Source: CAWAQA01 sp963784065 (GTDB lineage Bacteria; Acidobacteriota; Vicinamibacteria; Vicinamibacterales; UBA2999). From it: a DNA stretch of 64,000 nucleotides. The notes beneath the pieces were generated by a model that was not told the DNA's origin, searched no databases, and was given only the letters and a program-made list of their open reading frames with translations. Of this stretch, positions 41,428 to 50,584 are shown piece after piece; the first letter of the stretch is position 1, and each line of letters opens with the position of its first letter. The position numbers and the translations under genes were made by a program. The stretch spans positions 1,510,331 through 1,574,330 of the forward strand of contig CAWAQA010000003.1 of NCBI GenBank assembly GCA_963784065.1, given 5' to 3'.

Positions 41428-42009
41428 TTACTTCCGCGCCACCTCAACGACCACATCGGCGCTCGTGATGGACACGGTTGCGCTTCCGAGCGCCGGCGTC
41501 GCGAACACGAAGAGGGCCGGCGTGATGGATACCGGGACCGACGTCCAGCGCAGGTGGCTGAGATCGAGAGTTTTCGACAGGCTCGGCTTCGTGCTGAAGG
41601 TGCCAAGCTGGTAGGCGAAGTTGCCCACGACCCACGTCGCATTACCCGATGCCTTGCCGGTGCCGGTGACCGATCCGGTGCCTCTTTGCGTATACGTGAT
41701 CTTGGTGATGTAGTAGCCAGACGGCGCCTGAACCGTGAACGTCAGGGTATCCATCGCCGCGAGATGGCGGTACGCAGACGTAGAAGCCATGAAATCGTTC
41801 AACTTCCACGTTGCGGGATCACGGCCCGTGTTGAAACCGATGGTCAGCTTGTTGCCCGTCACCTGCGACGTCGCGGGATCGAAGAACCTCGAGGGGACGG
41901 CATCGTCGATGCCCACGAATCTCACGGTCGCCTGGCCCTGCACGGTGACCGCGGATGCTGCGAGCAGCGCGACGCCGGCCAGACACGCGATCCGCCTACG
42001 GACATGCAT
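41428..42009 (-). CDS. Exported protein of unknown function
   Basis: 193 residues. ATG with AGGAG eight bases upstream and signal peptide MHVRRRIACLAGVALLAASA ending near VQGQA. The mature protein is beta-rich with few charged residues: VRFVGIDDAVPSRFFDPATS, KLTIGFNTGRDPATWKLNDF, DTLTFTVQAPSGYYITKITY and ATVSITSADVVVEV. The pattern suggests a jelly-roll or Ig-like sandwich, possibly a carbohydrate-binding or surface-layer type module. I do not recognise the family. A strong intrinsic terminator from the upstream operon lies between its start and the DUF6152 gene, so it must have its own promoter within about 75 bp. Confidence 0.6.
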   Translation of the reverse strand: MHVRRRIACLAGVALLAASAVTVQGQATVRFVGIDDAVPSRFFDPATSQVTGNKLTIGFNTGRDPATWKLNDFMASTSAYRHLAAMDTLTFTVQAPSGYYITKITYTQRGTGSVTGTGKASGNATWVVGNFAYQLGTFSTKPSLSKTLDLSHLRWTSVPVSITPALFVFATPALGSATVSITSADVVVEVARK

Positions 42010-42083
42010 GGTGAAACTCCTCCCTAGGTGAACTCGTTGGAGGGAGCCACGAGTCGCCGAAGACGGGAGCGTAACTCAATACT

Positions 42084-42122
42084 GCAAAAAATGGTGCCCC
42101 ACCTTGGTGGGGGGCACCATTT
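42084..42122 (-). terminator. Intrinsic terminator of the TonB-receptor operon
   Basis: A 12-bp perfect inverted repeat (aaatggtgcccc / ggggcaccattt), extended by inner pairs, followed on the minus strand by a run of T residues. It begins 24 bp after the DUF6152 stop at 42147. It is the only textbook rho-independent terminator I see in the window. Confidence 0.85.
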
Positions 42123-42146
42123 GTCAGCGGCCGCGACCCGGGAGGT

Positions 42147-42539
42147 TCAGTCCCATTCCTTTTCCACGCCGTGGCCGCGCGCCATGTCGCCGTGCGCGGG
42201 GGTCAGGAACCCGAGCAGGCAGCCGCGTGATTTGTCGCGCAGCGGATGGCACCTCACCTGGACGCGGTCGCCGACCTTGACGTCCTCGCGCTTGATCCCT
42301 CTCCGCTCGAGCCCGCGCGGCCCCGTCGCCTCGAGCGCCCACTGCTGCGGCACGCCTTTCTCGTCTTTCACTTCGAGGTAGACCCAGGAATGTGGAACCA
42401 GAAGGTGGACCTGCGTGACAACGCCTTCCAGCTGCTGGAATTCAGTGATCTCATAATTGCTGTGTGAATGGTGTGCGGACGCCGTCAGCGTCAGCATCAT
42501 CGCGCCGATGACCGCAGCACCTGCGAGCTTCAACCGCAT
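42147..42539 (-). CDS. DUF6152 family exported protein
   Basis: 130 residues starting MRLKLAGAAVIGAMMLTLTA (signal peptide), then AHHSHSNYEITEFQQLEGVV, the hallmark His-His motif of the mature protein. TQVHLLVPHSWVYLEVKDEK, QQWALEATGPRGLERRGIKR and DRVQVRCHPLRDKSRGCLLG follow, the same domain as the protein at 37275-37694. It is the last gene of an operon: TonB-dependent receptor, 218-residue secreted protein, this gene, terminator. The 47-bp gap to the preceding gene and the terminator just after it support co-transcription. Function unknown; the genomic link to a TonB receptor suggests periplasmic handling of an imported compound. Confidence 0.85.
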   Translation of the reverse strand: MRLKLAGAAVIGAMMLTLTASAHHSHSNYEITEFQQLEGVVTQVHLLVPHSWVYLEVKDEKGVPQQWALEATGPRGLERRGIKREDVKVGDRVQVRCHPLRDKSRGCLLGFLTPAHGDMARGHGVEKEWD

Positions 42540-42586
42540 CGTGAGCCTCCGAGTGCGTGAGTGACGTGACGCGCCGCGACGGCGCG

Positions 42587-43243
42587 TCATCTGAGCCGGC
42601 TGGGCGGGGGATGGCCCACGGTGTAGACCTCGTGATAGCGCATGACGTTGCCGTCGGCGTCGAGAAACTGCAGCGACTGCTGGAAGAGGCCGGGCTCTGG
42701 ATTCCCCTCCGGCACGACGGCGTCCAGGATGTAAACGCGGTTCTCGTGCATGTGGATGGCCACGAACTCCCGCGAGCCATCGAGGTGCGTCAGGTGAATC
42801 TGGCGGCCGGGCACGCGGTCGATGACCAGCCACGTGAAGTGCGTCACCCTGGCGCCGCTCTTCAGAAAGCGCGCGGTTGCGTTGTCGAGCGCAGCGAGCA
42901 CGTCGAACTTCCACGAGCCGACGCCGATGGGGCCCTCCGCGCCCGCGCACTCGCTGTGCACGTCCTTCGGACAGCTCTTGACGCGCTCCTTGTGGACATT
43001 TTCGATATCGGTGTAGTCGACCACCTCGATGCTGTAGCGCTGGCGTCCGGCGGTCGCCTTGTAGATCCGCGAAGGAAGAACCGCGGTGTACTCGGTCGTG
43101 TACGTCGTCGCCTCCATCGTCGGCTGACCGGGAAAGGCCACGCTGAACCGGTCGGCGCGATTGGTGTACTCCGTCCAGTCCTGCGCGAGGGCTGACCCTG
43201 ACAGCGCCAGGATCAGCGCGAGTGTCAGCGCCAGCTGTTGCAT
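42587..43243 (-). CDS. Exported protein of unknown function
   Basis: 218 residues starting MQQLALTLALILALSGSALA (signal peptide cut near ALAQ), with GAGG seven bases upstream. The start is eight bases after the stop of the TonB receptor gene. The mature part opens DWTEYTNRADRFSVAFPGQP, a pattern found in many small periplasmic proteins with an Mog1/PsbP-like alpha-beta fold. ATTYTTEYTAVLPSRIYKAT and GREFVAIHMHENRVYILDAV-like segments follow, with two Cys (SCPKDVHSEC) that may form a disulphide. The function is not known. It probably works with the receptor in the outer membrane or periplasm. Confidence 0.65.
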   Translation of the reverse strand: MQQLALTLALILALSGSALAQDWTEYTNRADRFSVAFPGQPTMEATTYTTEYTAVLPSRIYKATAGRQRYSIEVVDYTDIENVHKERVKSCPKDVHSECAGAEGPIGVGSWKFDVLAALDNATARFLKSGARVTHFTWLVIDRVPGRQIHLTHLDGSREFVAIHMHENRVYILDAVVPEGNPEPGLFQQSLQFLDADGNVMRYHEVYTVGHPPPSRLR

Positions 43244-43251
43244 CGTGATCC

Positions 43252-46015
43252 TCAGAACTGCCACTGGAGCCCCAGCCGCAGGAGCCGTCCCTGCACCACC
43301 TCGGAGGGCGCTCCGAGCCGCGGACCGACCGCCGTTACCTCACCAATCGTCGCGTCCGAGTTGAGGAGGTTGTAGAGATCCGCCATCAACTGCAGGCGCG
43401 TCGAAGCCATCGCGAAACCTTTCGACAGACGGACGTCGACCAGCGCGCGGCTCGGCAGCCGCTCTTCACCCGCTGGCAGCAGGTCGACGGCCTGCGTGAC
43501 CTGGGTCAAGGTCGGGACCTGCGTCCTGGTCACCGTGTAGACGCGCTGCAGCGGCAGCCCGCTCGTGATCTGCACCGCGCCGCTGACGTTGATGTCCCAC
43601 GGCATCGGATAGTGCCCCGCGATCTTGCCCTGGTACGGGGCGTCGAACCCGACAGCGCCGACGTGATTGATGAGCACGTTCGGATTGTTCAGATCGTCGC
43701 TCGTGCCACGAATCGACCCCTCGTTGCGGCCGAAGGTGACGCCGCCGAACACGTTGGCGCCATTGCCGAACCGCTTCTCGACCTTCAGCTCCACGCCGTC
43801 ATACGAGCGGGACAGCTCGTCGTAGTTGCTGAGGAGGAGATCGACCCGCCCCTGCGTGGCCGCGAGCTGGTTGTAGACGGTCAGCGGCGCATTGGTCAGC
43901 GGGTTGGTAATCGCCACCGCCGAATAATCAGACGGCGTCACCAGCGTGTTCTTGACGCCGTACAGGTTCGTGTAATCGCGATGAAAGTAGGCGGCCGATA
44001 CCGAGAGACGAGGCGCCAGCTCGTGCTGGATGCTGGCCGTGTACTCCCAGTTGTACGGACGCGTCAGATCCGGATCGATCCGCGACGTCGAGCCGCCGCT
44101 GAAACCGGTGCTCGGCCCGAGCTCGTTGTCCTGCGCCTGGCGATCGTTGTTGAGATCGGTCCACGAACGCCGATTCGAGCTCAGGCCCATCAGGTTCCCC
44201 AGCGTCGTCAGCCCCATGCCTTCGTTCTTGACATACTGGCTGGCGCTCGCCTTGATCGCCGTCTTGCCGGTGCCAAACACGTCGTAGACCGCCGCGAACC
44301 GCGGCACGACGTTGGTCCATTGCGGCGCGTTGCTGACGGCCGGGAACGTCCGGGCGCCGATGAACCGCCCGGCGGCGGCCGATTGCTCCTCGATGGCGCC
44401 GTTGTAGTACTCGAGACGAACGCCGGGATTGATCGTCAGACGCTTCATCGTCCAGGAGTCCTGCGCGTAAACACCCATGTCGGCGTGGAGCCGCTGCGTC
44501 ACCGCCACCGGGCTGTTGTAAGTGTCGACCGAGTTCGGCACACCATTGCTGAACCGGAGGACGAGGTCACCCCGGATCTCGCGCGTTTCCTCGAACGGTC
44601 CCTCGGAGAACTGGATGCCCACCTTGAATGCGTGCGCACCGGTGACATACGACAGTGCGCCGGCGTAGGTGCGGCGCGCGTTGGTCTGCTCGAAGTCCTG
44701 CGACGCGGCGCCCGAGCGCACCGACGTGACGAAGTCGATGGCACTCAGCTCCGTCGACTCCGGACGATACTCCTGCGTCCAGTTGAGGTAGTAGATCGAC
44801 ATGCCGCCCTCGACGAGGATCCGGTTGCTCACCGTCGACGTGTACTTGGCCTGAGTGGTGTATCCAAGCGGCGTCTTCTGGACCCACGTGGCTTCCGGCG
44901 TGACGAAGTCGGTGCCGCCGGGGCGCCGGTGGCCGCGATACTTGCTCTGGTCGTCGTAGTAGAAGGCGAGCTTGTTGCGGCGGCTGGCCTGCCAGGTCAC
45001 ACGGCCGACGACGCTCGTCAGCCGGTTGTCGTCGATCGCCTGCGAGCCGTCGAGGTTGAAGGTATTCGCGATCAGATTGTTCGACGACCAGCGGCGAACG
45101 GTACCGAAGAACCACAGCCTGTCGGTCTTGATCGGCCCGCCGAGCGAGACGTTGACGTCGTAGATCGAGTCGACGCCGTTGACGGCGCGCATGCCGCCGG
45201 CGACGAGATCGTCGGTCAGGTTCGATGACTGCAGTGCGTGCTCCGACCCGCTCACGAACAGGCCGCCGTGCAGCTCGTTGCCGCCATCCTTCGGGATCAT
45301 GTTGATGCGGATGCCGCCGGAGCCCACTTCCGCGGGCATGGCGCTGGTCTGGAAGCTGATCTCGTCGATCATCGCGTCGTTGAAGTACTGGCCGCTGGTG
45401 CCGCCGCCGTTGTTGATCGAGTTCACGGACATCCCATCGACCTGGTAGGCGAGGTCGTCACCGTCGGAGCCGTGCACCTGCACGTTGATCGATTGCATGC
45501 CCTCCGAGCCGCCGATATCGGGGCGGTTGGTCGTCACCCCGGCGACGAGCGCTGCCTGCGCGAAGATGTTGCGGCCGGTCGGGATCGTGTCGAGAACCTG
45601 CCGGCTCATCACCGACTGCTGTACGGCGGCGCGCACGTCCACGACCGGCGCCGAACCGACGACGAGCACCGCCTCTTCGAGGGCGCCGACACGTAGTTCC
45701 GCATTGACGGTCGCGGTGAACGTCGCCGGCAGTTCGACACCCTGGTGCCTGGCCGGAGCGAATCCCGGCAGCGTGAACGTCACCGAATACACGCCCGGCC
45801 TGAGGTCGACGATGTTGTACCTGGCCGGATTCGTTGGTGACCACCGACCGGACCTGTTCGATCAGAACTGGACTGGCGGCCTCGACCGTCACACCGGGCA
45901 ACAGCGCGCCGCTGGAGTCCTTCACCACGCCGGCGATCCCGCTTTGTGCGTAGGCGCTACCGGTCAGAGCGGCCCAGAGTACGGCGACCGCGAGCACCCT
46001 CGCCAATTGATCCAT
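43252..46015 (-). CDS. TonB-dependent receptor with regulatory-like N-domain, frameshifted
   Basis: Outer-membrane transporter or oligosaccharide/metal receptor of about 920 residues. Signal peptide MDQLARVLAVAVLWAALTGS, then the carboxypeptidase-regulatory-like beta-sandwich (GIAGVVKDSSGALLPGVTVE) common in Acidobacteriota and Bacteroidota receptors. A shift near 45825 separates it from the remaining protein. The plug domain has DTIPTGRNIFAQAALVAGVT, INVQVHGSDGDDLAYQVDGM and RINMIPKDGGNELHGGLFVS. The 22-strand barrel ends in the expected aromatic terminus LLRLGLQWQF. The substrate is not evident; no SusD gene is adjacent. First gene of a three-gene operon. Confidence 0.87.
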
Positions 46016-46544
46016 TACGTACGCCTCCTTGTGAACCCGCGACGCACACGCCGAATTGTTTCCGATGCGGCGCGATTGACTGGCGCTGGGTCATTGGCGT
46101 CGATGAGCAACCGGCGTGCCGCACCTGACATTTGCGTGATCTGATGAATGAAACCGCGACACTGCGAGCACAACGCGAAGCGATCGCGCGGTGGAATCCG
46201 ACATCCATGCAGCCTCGCCAGGGCGAGGAGCGACGGAATCGTCGATTCTTGGCGTGCCAACTATTCAAGTGGGAGGTTGCCGCCGCGAAACACGAACGAG
46301 GACGACCGGGATCCGACATTCCTGCCAGGTTTGCCGGCTGGGAGCGACAGCCGTGTCGATGCGCGAGACCTCTGCTTCCACAAAACCACTGCGGCACAGA
46401 GACACAGAGAAGAACATCGGGTCAAGGCCTCTGTGCCTCTGCATTTCTGTGGTTCGGCGTCGGTACAGCTTCACATCTGCAAGAGCGACGGAATGGTCGC
46501 GGCGATTGGCCACGACTTCGGACCATCCCGGTGGCCGTCCGGGC
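46016..46544. other. Intergenic stretch with an inverted-repeat element
   Basis: 529 bp with no convincing gene. It includes the promoter region of the TonB-receptor operon near 46016-46140 and an inverted-repeat element at 46384-46455. Confidence 0.5.
46384..46455. repeat. Imperfect inverted repeat (cacagagacacagag type)
   Basis: The left arm aaccactgcggcacagagac and the right arm, whose complement reads gaaccacagaaatgcagagg and onward, pair over about 26 bases with mismatches and a loop of about 20. The cacagag-rich arms look like a small palindromic mobile element; no gene inside. Confidence 0.6.
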
Positions 46545-47338
46545 TCAGCGGAACAGGTCGTTCGTGCCGGCTCCTGAGAACCCCGGCGCCAGCGGCAGTC
46601 CTTCCCGCGACGCGCTTCCAATCGCGTCGGACACACGCTGGACGACATCTTCCGAGTATTGAGTCTTGTGGCAGGCCATCGCGCGCCGGGCGGCGCCGGC
46701 GTCCGCGGCGGTGAATGGGACGTGAGTGCTGAAATATTTCGGTTGTGGAAGCAGGAATGGCGGTACGCCGCGTGCGGGATTCAGCGCGCGAAAAAATCCG
46801 GCGGGGATCGATGCATAGAACAGCCGTTCAGGCACTCCAGGCGCACCAGCCCTGACCAGTTGGGTCACGACGGTGCTCACGATTCGATGATCCGAGTGAC
46901 CAGTTCCCCCGTCTGGCCCCCACGTGATCACGGCATCAGGGCGAAGCCGCTGCAGTTCCTCCTGCAAGCGTTGTGTGAAGCGATAGAGAAGAGAGGGATC
47001 GGCCGCGTAATTACCCAGCGCGGCATCCGGAAAGCCAAGCAGGATCGGCGGATGAATTCCGAGCGCCTCGGAAGCACGGCGCGCCTCATCGCCGCGGACG
47101 CGCGCCAGCTCCGGACCGCGCGGAATCGACGTATTGGTCCCGCCTTGGGCGCCATCTGTCGCGAGGATTGTGTAGACCTGCGCGCCCTCGCGCGCGTAGC
47201 GCGCGAGAATCGGCGCAACCGGCGTCTCGTCATCAGCATGAGCCCAGACGGTGACCAGCGTCTTAGGTGCTTCCAGGCCATCCACCGGCAGCGCCGTCAC
47301 GAGCGTGCGCTCAAAGCAGCAGACGTAATGCCCCGCAT
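46545..47338 (-). CDS. PIG-L (LmbE-like) deacetylase, frameshifted near start
   Basis: Predicted zinc-dependent N-deacetylase acting on an N-acetylated sugar-type substrate. The metal motif AHADD is in TLVTVWAHADDETPVAPILA; the later metal/catalytic motif GHSDH is in TWGPDGGTGHSDHRIVSTVV. ILLGFPDAALGNYAADPSLL is also family-typical. The open frame extends upstream to 47516 without conserved content. An ATG at 47338 behind a perfect GGAGG (MRGITSAALSARS, signal-like) is in another frame; one base near 47300 would join it. I take that as the true start, giving about 264 residues, possibly exported. Confidence 0.75.
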
Positions 47339-47344
47339 ACGGCC

Positions 47345-47349
47345 CCTCC
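47345..47349 (-). promoter_or_regulatory. Shine-Dalgarno GGAGG deciding the PIG-L start
   Basis: A perfect GGAGG six bases before the ATG at 47338. It argues that the gene begins here and that the long upstream frame is spurious. Confidence 0.6.
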
Positions 47350-47426
47350 GTTGAAAGACACTCGCGGCGTGAAGACCTGGTGGGTGTTGCTTCGCCTGTG
47401 ACGTCCCGCCGCTCAGCCCAATACCA

Positions 47427-47480
47427 GTGGACTGTATCAACTGAACCTGTAGTGCCCACGACAGCCTTAGGCGTGGTTCC
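47427..47480. repeat. Dispersed repeat copy B
   Basis: About 75% identical over 54-56 bp to 37077-37132, with gtatcaactga and agcctt blocks conserved. Confidence 0.55.
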
Positions 47481-47657
47481 GGTAGGCCGTGAAATCGGCG
47501 CCGAGCTCCGCGACATACGCCCTCAATACCGTGTCGAGAGCCGGTATGTGCGTGAGCAGGCCTGCCGCCGGTGCAGCCGTGGTCGTCATCGGCGCCTTTC
47601 GGTTTCTGTTTCGCAGATCAGCCCGATCGCCACGGCGCTCCTTATCGCCAAGAGAGG

Positions 47658-48521
47658 CTACGCGCTGATGAAGGCCAGCAGATCGGCGTTGATCTGGTCT
47701 TTGTTGATCGTGCACATGCCGTGCGACAGCCCGGGATAGACCTTCAGGGTCGCGCCCTTGACCAGTTCCGCCGACCGCATCGCCGACGCGCCGATGGGGA
47801 CGATCTGGTCGTCATCGCCGTGCATGATCAACGTGGGAACGTCGAACTTCTTCAGGTCTTCGGTGAAGTCCGTCTCTGAGAACGCCTTGATGCAGTCGAG
47901 CGCGCTCTTGTACCCAGCCAGCATGCCTTGCAGCCAGAACGAATCGCGCACGCCTTGTGACACCTTCGCGCCGGCACGGTTGAACCCGTAGAACGGCAGG
48001 CTGAGATCCTTGAAGAACTGCGAGCGATCGGCGGTGACGCCTGCACGTATCGCATCGAACGCCTCGATTGGAAGGCCGCCTGGATTGGAAGGCGTCTTCA
48101 GCATCAACGGCGGAACGGCGCCGATGAGCACGGCCTTCGCGACTCGGGTCGTGCCGTGTCGGCCGATGTAGCGGGCGACTTCGCCACCCCCGGTCGAATG
48201 CCCCACATGAATGGCATTCCGCAGATTCAGCGCGTCGACCAGCGCCGCCACGTCGTCGGCGTAGGTGTCCATGTCGTTCCCGTTCCACGGCTGGCTCGAT
48301 CGCCCGTGCCCGCGGCGGTCGTGGGCGATACAGCGGTAACCGTGTGACGCCAGAAACACCATCTGATCGTCCCACGCGTCTGCGGTGAGCGGCCACCCGT
48401 GGCTGAAGACGACGGGTTGGCCTGTGCCCCAGTCCTTGTAGTAAATCTGCGTGCCGTCATTCGCGGTCACCATGCTCGTGCGATGTTCGGCAGCGGCTGG
48501 AACGGATGCCTCTTTGCTCAT
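47658..48521 (-). CDS. Alpha/beta hydrolase, non-haem chloroperoxidase-like
   Basis: 287 residues from MSKEASVPAAAEHRTSMVTA, with AGGAG six bases upstream. Classic alpha/beta-hydrolase layout: oxyanion region VVFSHGWPLTADAWDDQM, HDRRGHGRSSQPWNGNDMDT, nucleophile Ser in HVGHSTGGGEVARYIGRHG, acid Asp in LIMHGDDDQIVPIGASAM and His in VYPGLSHGMCTI. The NDGTQIYYKDWGTGQPVVFS opening and the GHSTGG elbow are characteristic of the cofactor-free haloperoxidase/perhydrolase subgroup, which act in vivo mainly as esterases. Cytosolic, no signal peptide. It stands between a PIG-L gene and the divergent thioredoxin-reductase-like gene. Confidence 0.88.
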   Translation of the reverse strand: MSKEASVPAAAEHRTSMVTANDGTQIYYKDWGTGQPVVFSHGWPLTADAWDDQMVFLASHGYRCIAHDRRGHGRSSQPWNGNDMDTYADDVAALVDALNLRNAIHVGHSTGGGEVARYIGRHGTTRVAKAVLIGAVPPLMLKTPSNPGGLPIEAFDAIRAGVTADRSQFFKDLSLPFYGFNRAGAKVSQGVRDSFWLQGMLAGYKSALDCIKAFSETDFTEDLKKFDVPTLIMHGDDDQIVPIGASAMRSAELVKGATLKVYPGLSHGMCTINKDQINADLLAFISA

Positions 48522-48792
48522 GTCCTGCTCCTGATGCTGGATGATGCAGCGCGGCGACGATAGCTGCCGCACGCCGCGGCCGCATCACGCGATAGTGGTC
48601 TTCTCCGTTCACACTCGAAGCACAGTCGGGAGCGCGGCGCGGGCGCAGATCGGCCAAAGCCTGGATGAACTTGATCTGAAGGACCGCCAGCGCCTCACTC
48701 GATGATGGGATGCGTCGCCCCGCGGTTGTCGCGCATAGTCTATCCTCCGGGTACAATTCTTTGCCATCGATACAGAAGTCCGTAGGGAGCTG

Positions 48793-50475
48793 ATGACAAC
48801 CGCTAAGTCGCCAGGCGTCGCGCTGCGGCAAGGGATTCGAGCCGATCACGTATTTCCAAAGCTGACCGCGGCCCAGATCGCACGCGTCGGCTTGCATGGG
48901 CACACCCGTCAGGTCACACGCGGAGAGGTGCTCGTCGAGGCCGGCGCCAACGTCATGCCCTTCTTCGTGGTGACGGCTGGTTCTGTGGAGATCGTCAAGC
49001 CCGCCGGTGCCGAGGAAACGGTGATCACCGTCCACGGCCCCGGCGAGTTCACGGGAGAGGTCAACATGCTCTCCGGCCGGCGCACGCTGGTACGCGCGCG
49101 CGTGGCCGAGACGGGCCAGGTGATCGAGCTCACTCGTGAGCAACTGCTGGCCCTGGTGCAGACCGACCCCGAGCTCGGCGAGATCCTGATGCGGGCCTTC
49201 ATACTCCGGCGGGTCGAGCTGATCGCCGGCGGCCTCGGTGACGTGGTGCTCATCGGCTCGACGCATTCAGCCGGAACGCTGCGCATCAAGGAGTTCCTCA
49301 CCCGGAACGGTCATCCCTACGCCTACATCGATCTCGATCGCGATCGCGACGTGCAGGAGCTGCTCGACCGGTTCCACGTCGCGGCTGCAGACGTGCCGGT
49401 GCTGATCTGTCGCGGCGACGTGGTGCTCCGCAGTCCAAGCAACCAGCAGATCGCCCAGTGCCTCGGGTTCAACGACGCCATCGACCAGACCCACATCCGT
49501 GATGTCGTCGTCATCGGCGCCGGGCCTTCCGGCCTGGCCGCCGCGGTGTACGCGGCATCAGAAGGACTGGATGTGCTCGTGCTGGAGTCGAACGCGCCGG
49601 GCGGGCAGGCCGGGGCGAGCTCGAGGATTGAGAACTACCTGGGATTCCCCACCGGCATTTCAGGCCAGGAGCTCGCGGCACGCGCGTACACACAGGCTCA
49701 GAAGTTCGGCGCGCAAATCCTCATCGCCAAGGGCGCGACCGAGCTCACCTGCGATCGAAAACCGTACCGCATCAAGATCGACGGAGGGCCCGCTGTTCCA
49801 GCGCGCACCGTCATCATCGCCACCGGCGCCGAGTATCGCCGCCTCCCGGTCGACAACCTGGCGCAGTTCGAAGGAGCCGGCGTCTATTACGGTGCGACGT
49901 TCGTCGAAGCGCAGCTGTGTGGCGGCGAAGAGGTCATCGTCGTGGGAGGAGGTAACTCCGCAGGGCAGGCGGCGGTGTTCCTCGCGGAAACGGCACGACG
50001 CGTCTACATGTTCGTCAGGTCCGACGGCCTGGCCGAGAGCATGTCACGCTACCTGATTCGCCGGATCGAAGACAATCCGGCGATCGTGCTCCGGACACGT
50101 ACCGAAATTGTCGGCCTCGACGGCGGCGACCACCTCGAACATGTCCGCTGGCGCAACCGGCAGACCGACCAGGTCGACACCGCCGGCATCAGGCACGTGT
50201 TCGTCATGACCGGCGCGACGCCAAACACCGGCTGGCTGAAGGGATGCGTCACCCTGGACGTGAATGGGTTCATCAAGACAGGCTCTGATCTGTCACGCGA
50301 GGATCTCGAGGCGGCGCGGTGGCCGCTGCCCAGGCCGCCGCAACTCCTCGAAACCAGCCTTCCTGCTGTGTTCGCGGTCGGTGACGCGCGTGCCGGCAAC
50401 GTCAAGCGGATCGCCTCAGCCGTCGGCGAAGGCTCGATTGCCGTGGCATTCGTGCACAAGGTGCTGCAGGCGTAA
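48793..50475 (+). CDS. cNMP-binding/thioredoxin-reductase-like fusion without CxxC
   Basis: 560 residues, intact, AGGGAG four bases before the ATG. Residues 18-140 are a cyclic-nucleotide-binding beta-roll (PFFVVTAGSVEIVKPAGAEE, VHGPGEFTGEVNMLSGRRT). Residues 150-225 look glutaredoxin/thioredoxin-like (GTLRIKEFLTRNGHPYAYID). From 235 a thioredoxin-reductase fold starts: FAD site VVVIGAGPSGLAAAVYA, APGGQAGASSRIENYLGFP and NADPH site IVVGGGNSAGQAAVFLAE, closing VFAVGDARAGNVKRIASAVG. Where TrxB has the redox pair CATC, this protein reads YYGATFVEAQL, so both Cys are missing. It cannot reduce thioredoxin in the usual way; another acceptor or a sensor role is inferred. Confidence 0.87.
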   Translation: MTTAKSPGVALRQGIRADHVFPKLTAAQIARVGLHGHTRQVTRGEVLVEAGANVMPFFVVTAGSVEIVKPAGAEETVITVHGPGEFTGEVNMLSGRRTLVRARVAETGQVIELTREQLLALVQTDPELGEILMRAFILRRVELIAGGLGDVVLIGSTHSAGTLRIKEFLTRNGHPYAYIDLDRDRDVQELLDRFHVAAADVPVLICRGDVVLRSPSNQQIAQCLGFNDAIDQTHIRDVVVIGAGPSGLAAAVYAASEGLDVLVLESNAPGGQAGASSRIENYLGFPTGISGQELAARAYTQAQKFGAQILIAKGATELTCDRKPYRIKIDGGPAVPARTVIIATGAEYRRLPVDNLAQFEGAGVYYGATFVEAQLCGGEEVIVVGGGNSAGQAAVFLAETARRVYMFVRSDGLAESMSRYLIRRIEDNPAIVLRTRTEIVGLDGGDHLEHVRWRNRQTDQVDTAGIRHVFVMTGATPNTGWLKGCVTLDVNGFIKTGSDLSREDLEAARWPLPRPPQLLETSLPAVFAVGDARAGNVKRIASAVGEGSIAVAFVHKVLQA

Positions 50476-50584
50476 TCGCTCGCGAGCCCGTCGTTCTGGC
50501 ACGTAACGGGGATGGGATGGCAGCCACCGCGGCAGGGACAGATCGGCCTTCGGCCGGAGTGGTGAACGCAGGATCGATCGCGTG

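Larger units (their letters stand above)
47339..47657. other. Intergenic stretch with second dispersed-repeat copy
   Basis: About 319 bp without a gene. It holds copy B of the repeat found at 37077-37132 (here 47427-47480) and lies between the PIG-L start and the 3' end of the chloroperoxidase-like gene. Confidence 0.5.

Noticed and set aside
46132..46714. Several plus-strand frames of 120-190 residues
   Set aside because: They overlap the inverted-repeat element and the PIG-L gene's 3' end, with no conserved motifs or start signals.
47339..47516. Upstream extension of the PIG-L reading frame
   Set aside because: It runs through a dispersed repeat, lacks conserved residues, and a GGAGG-ATG start in another frame explains the gene better.
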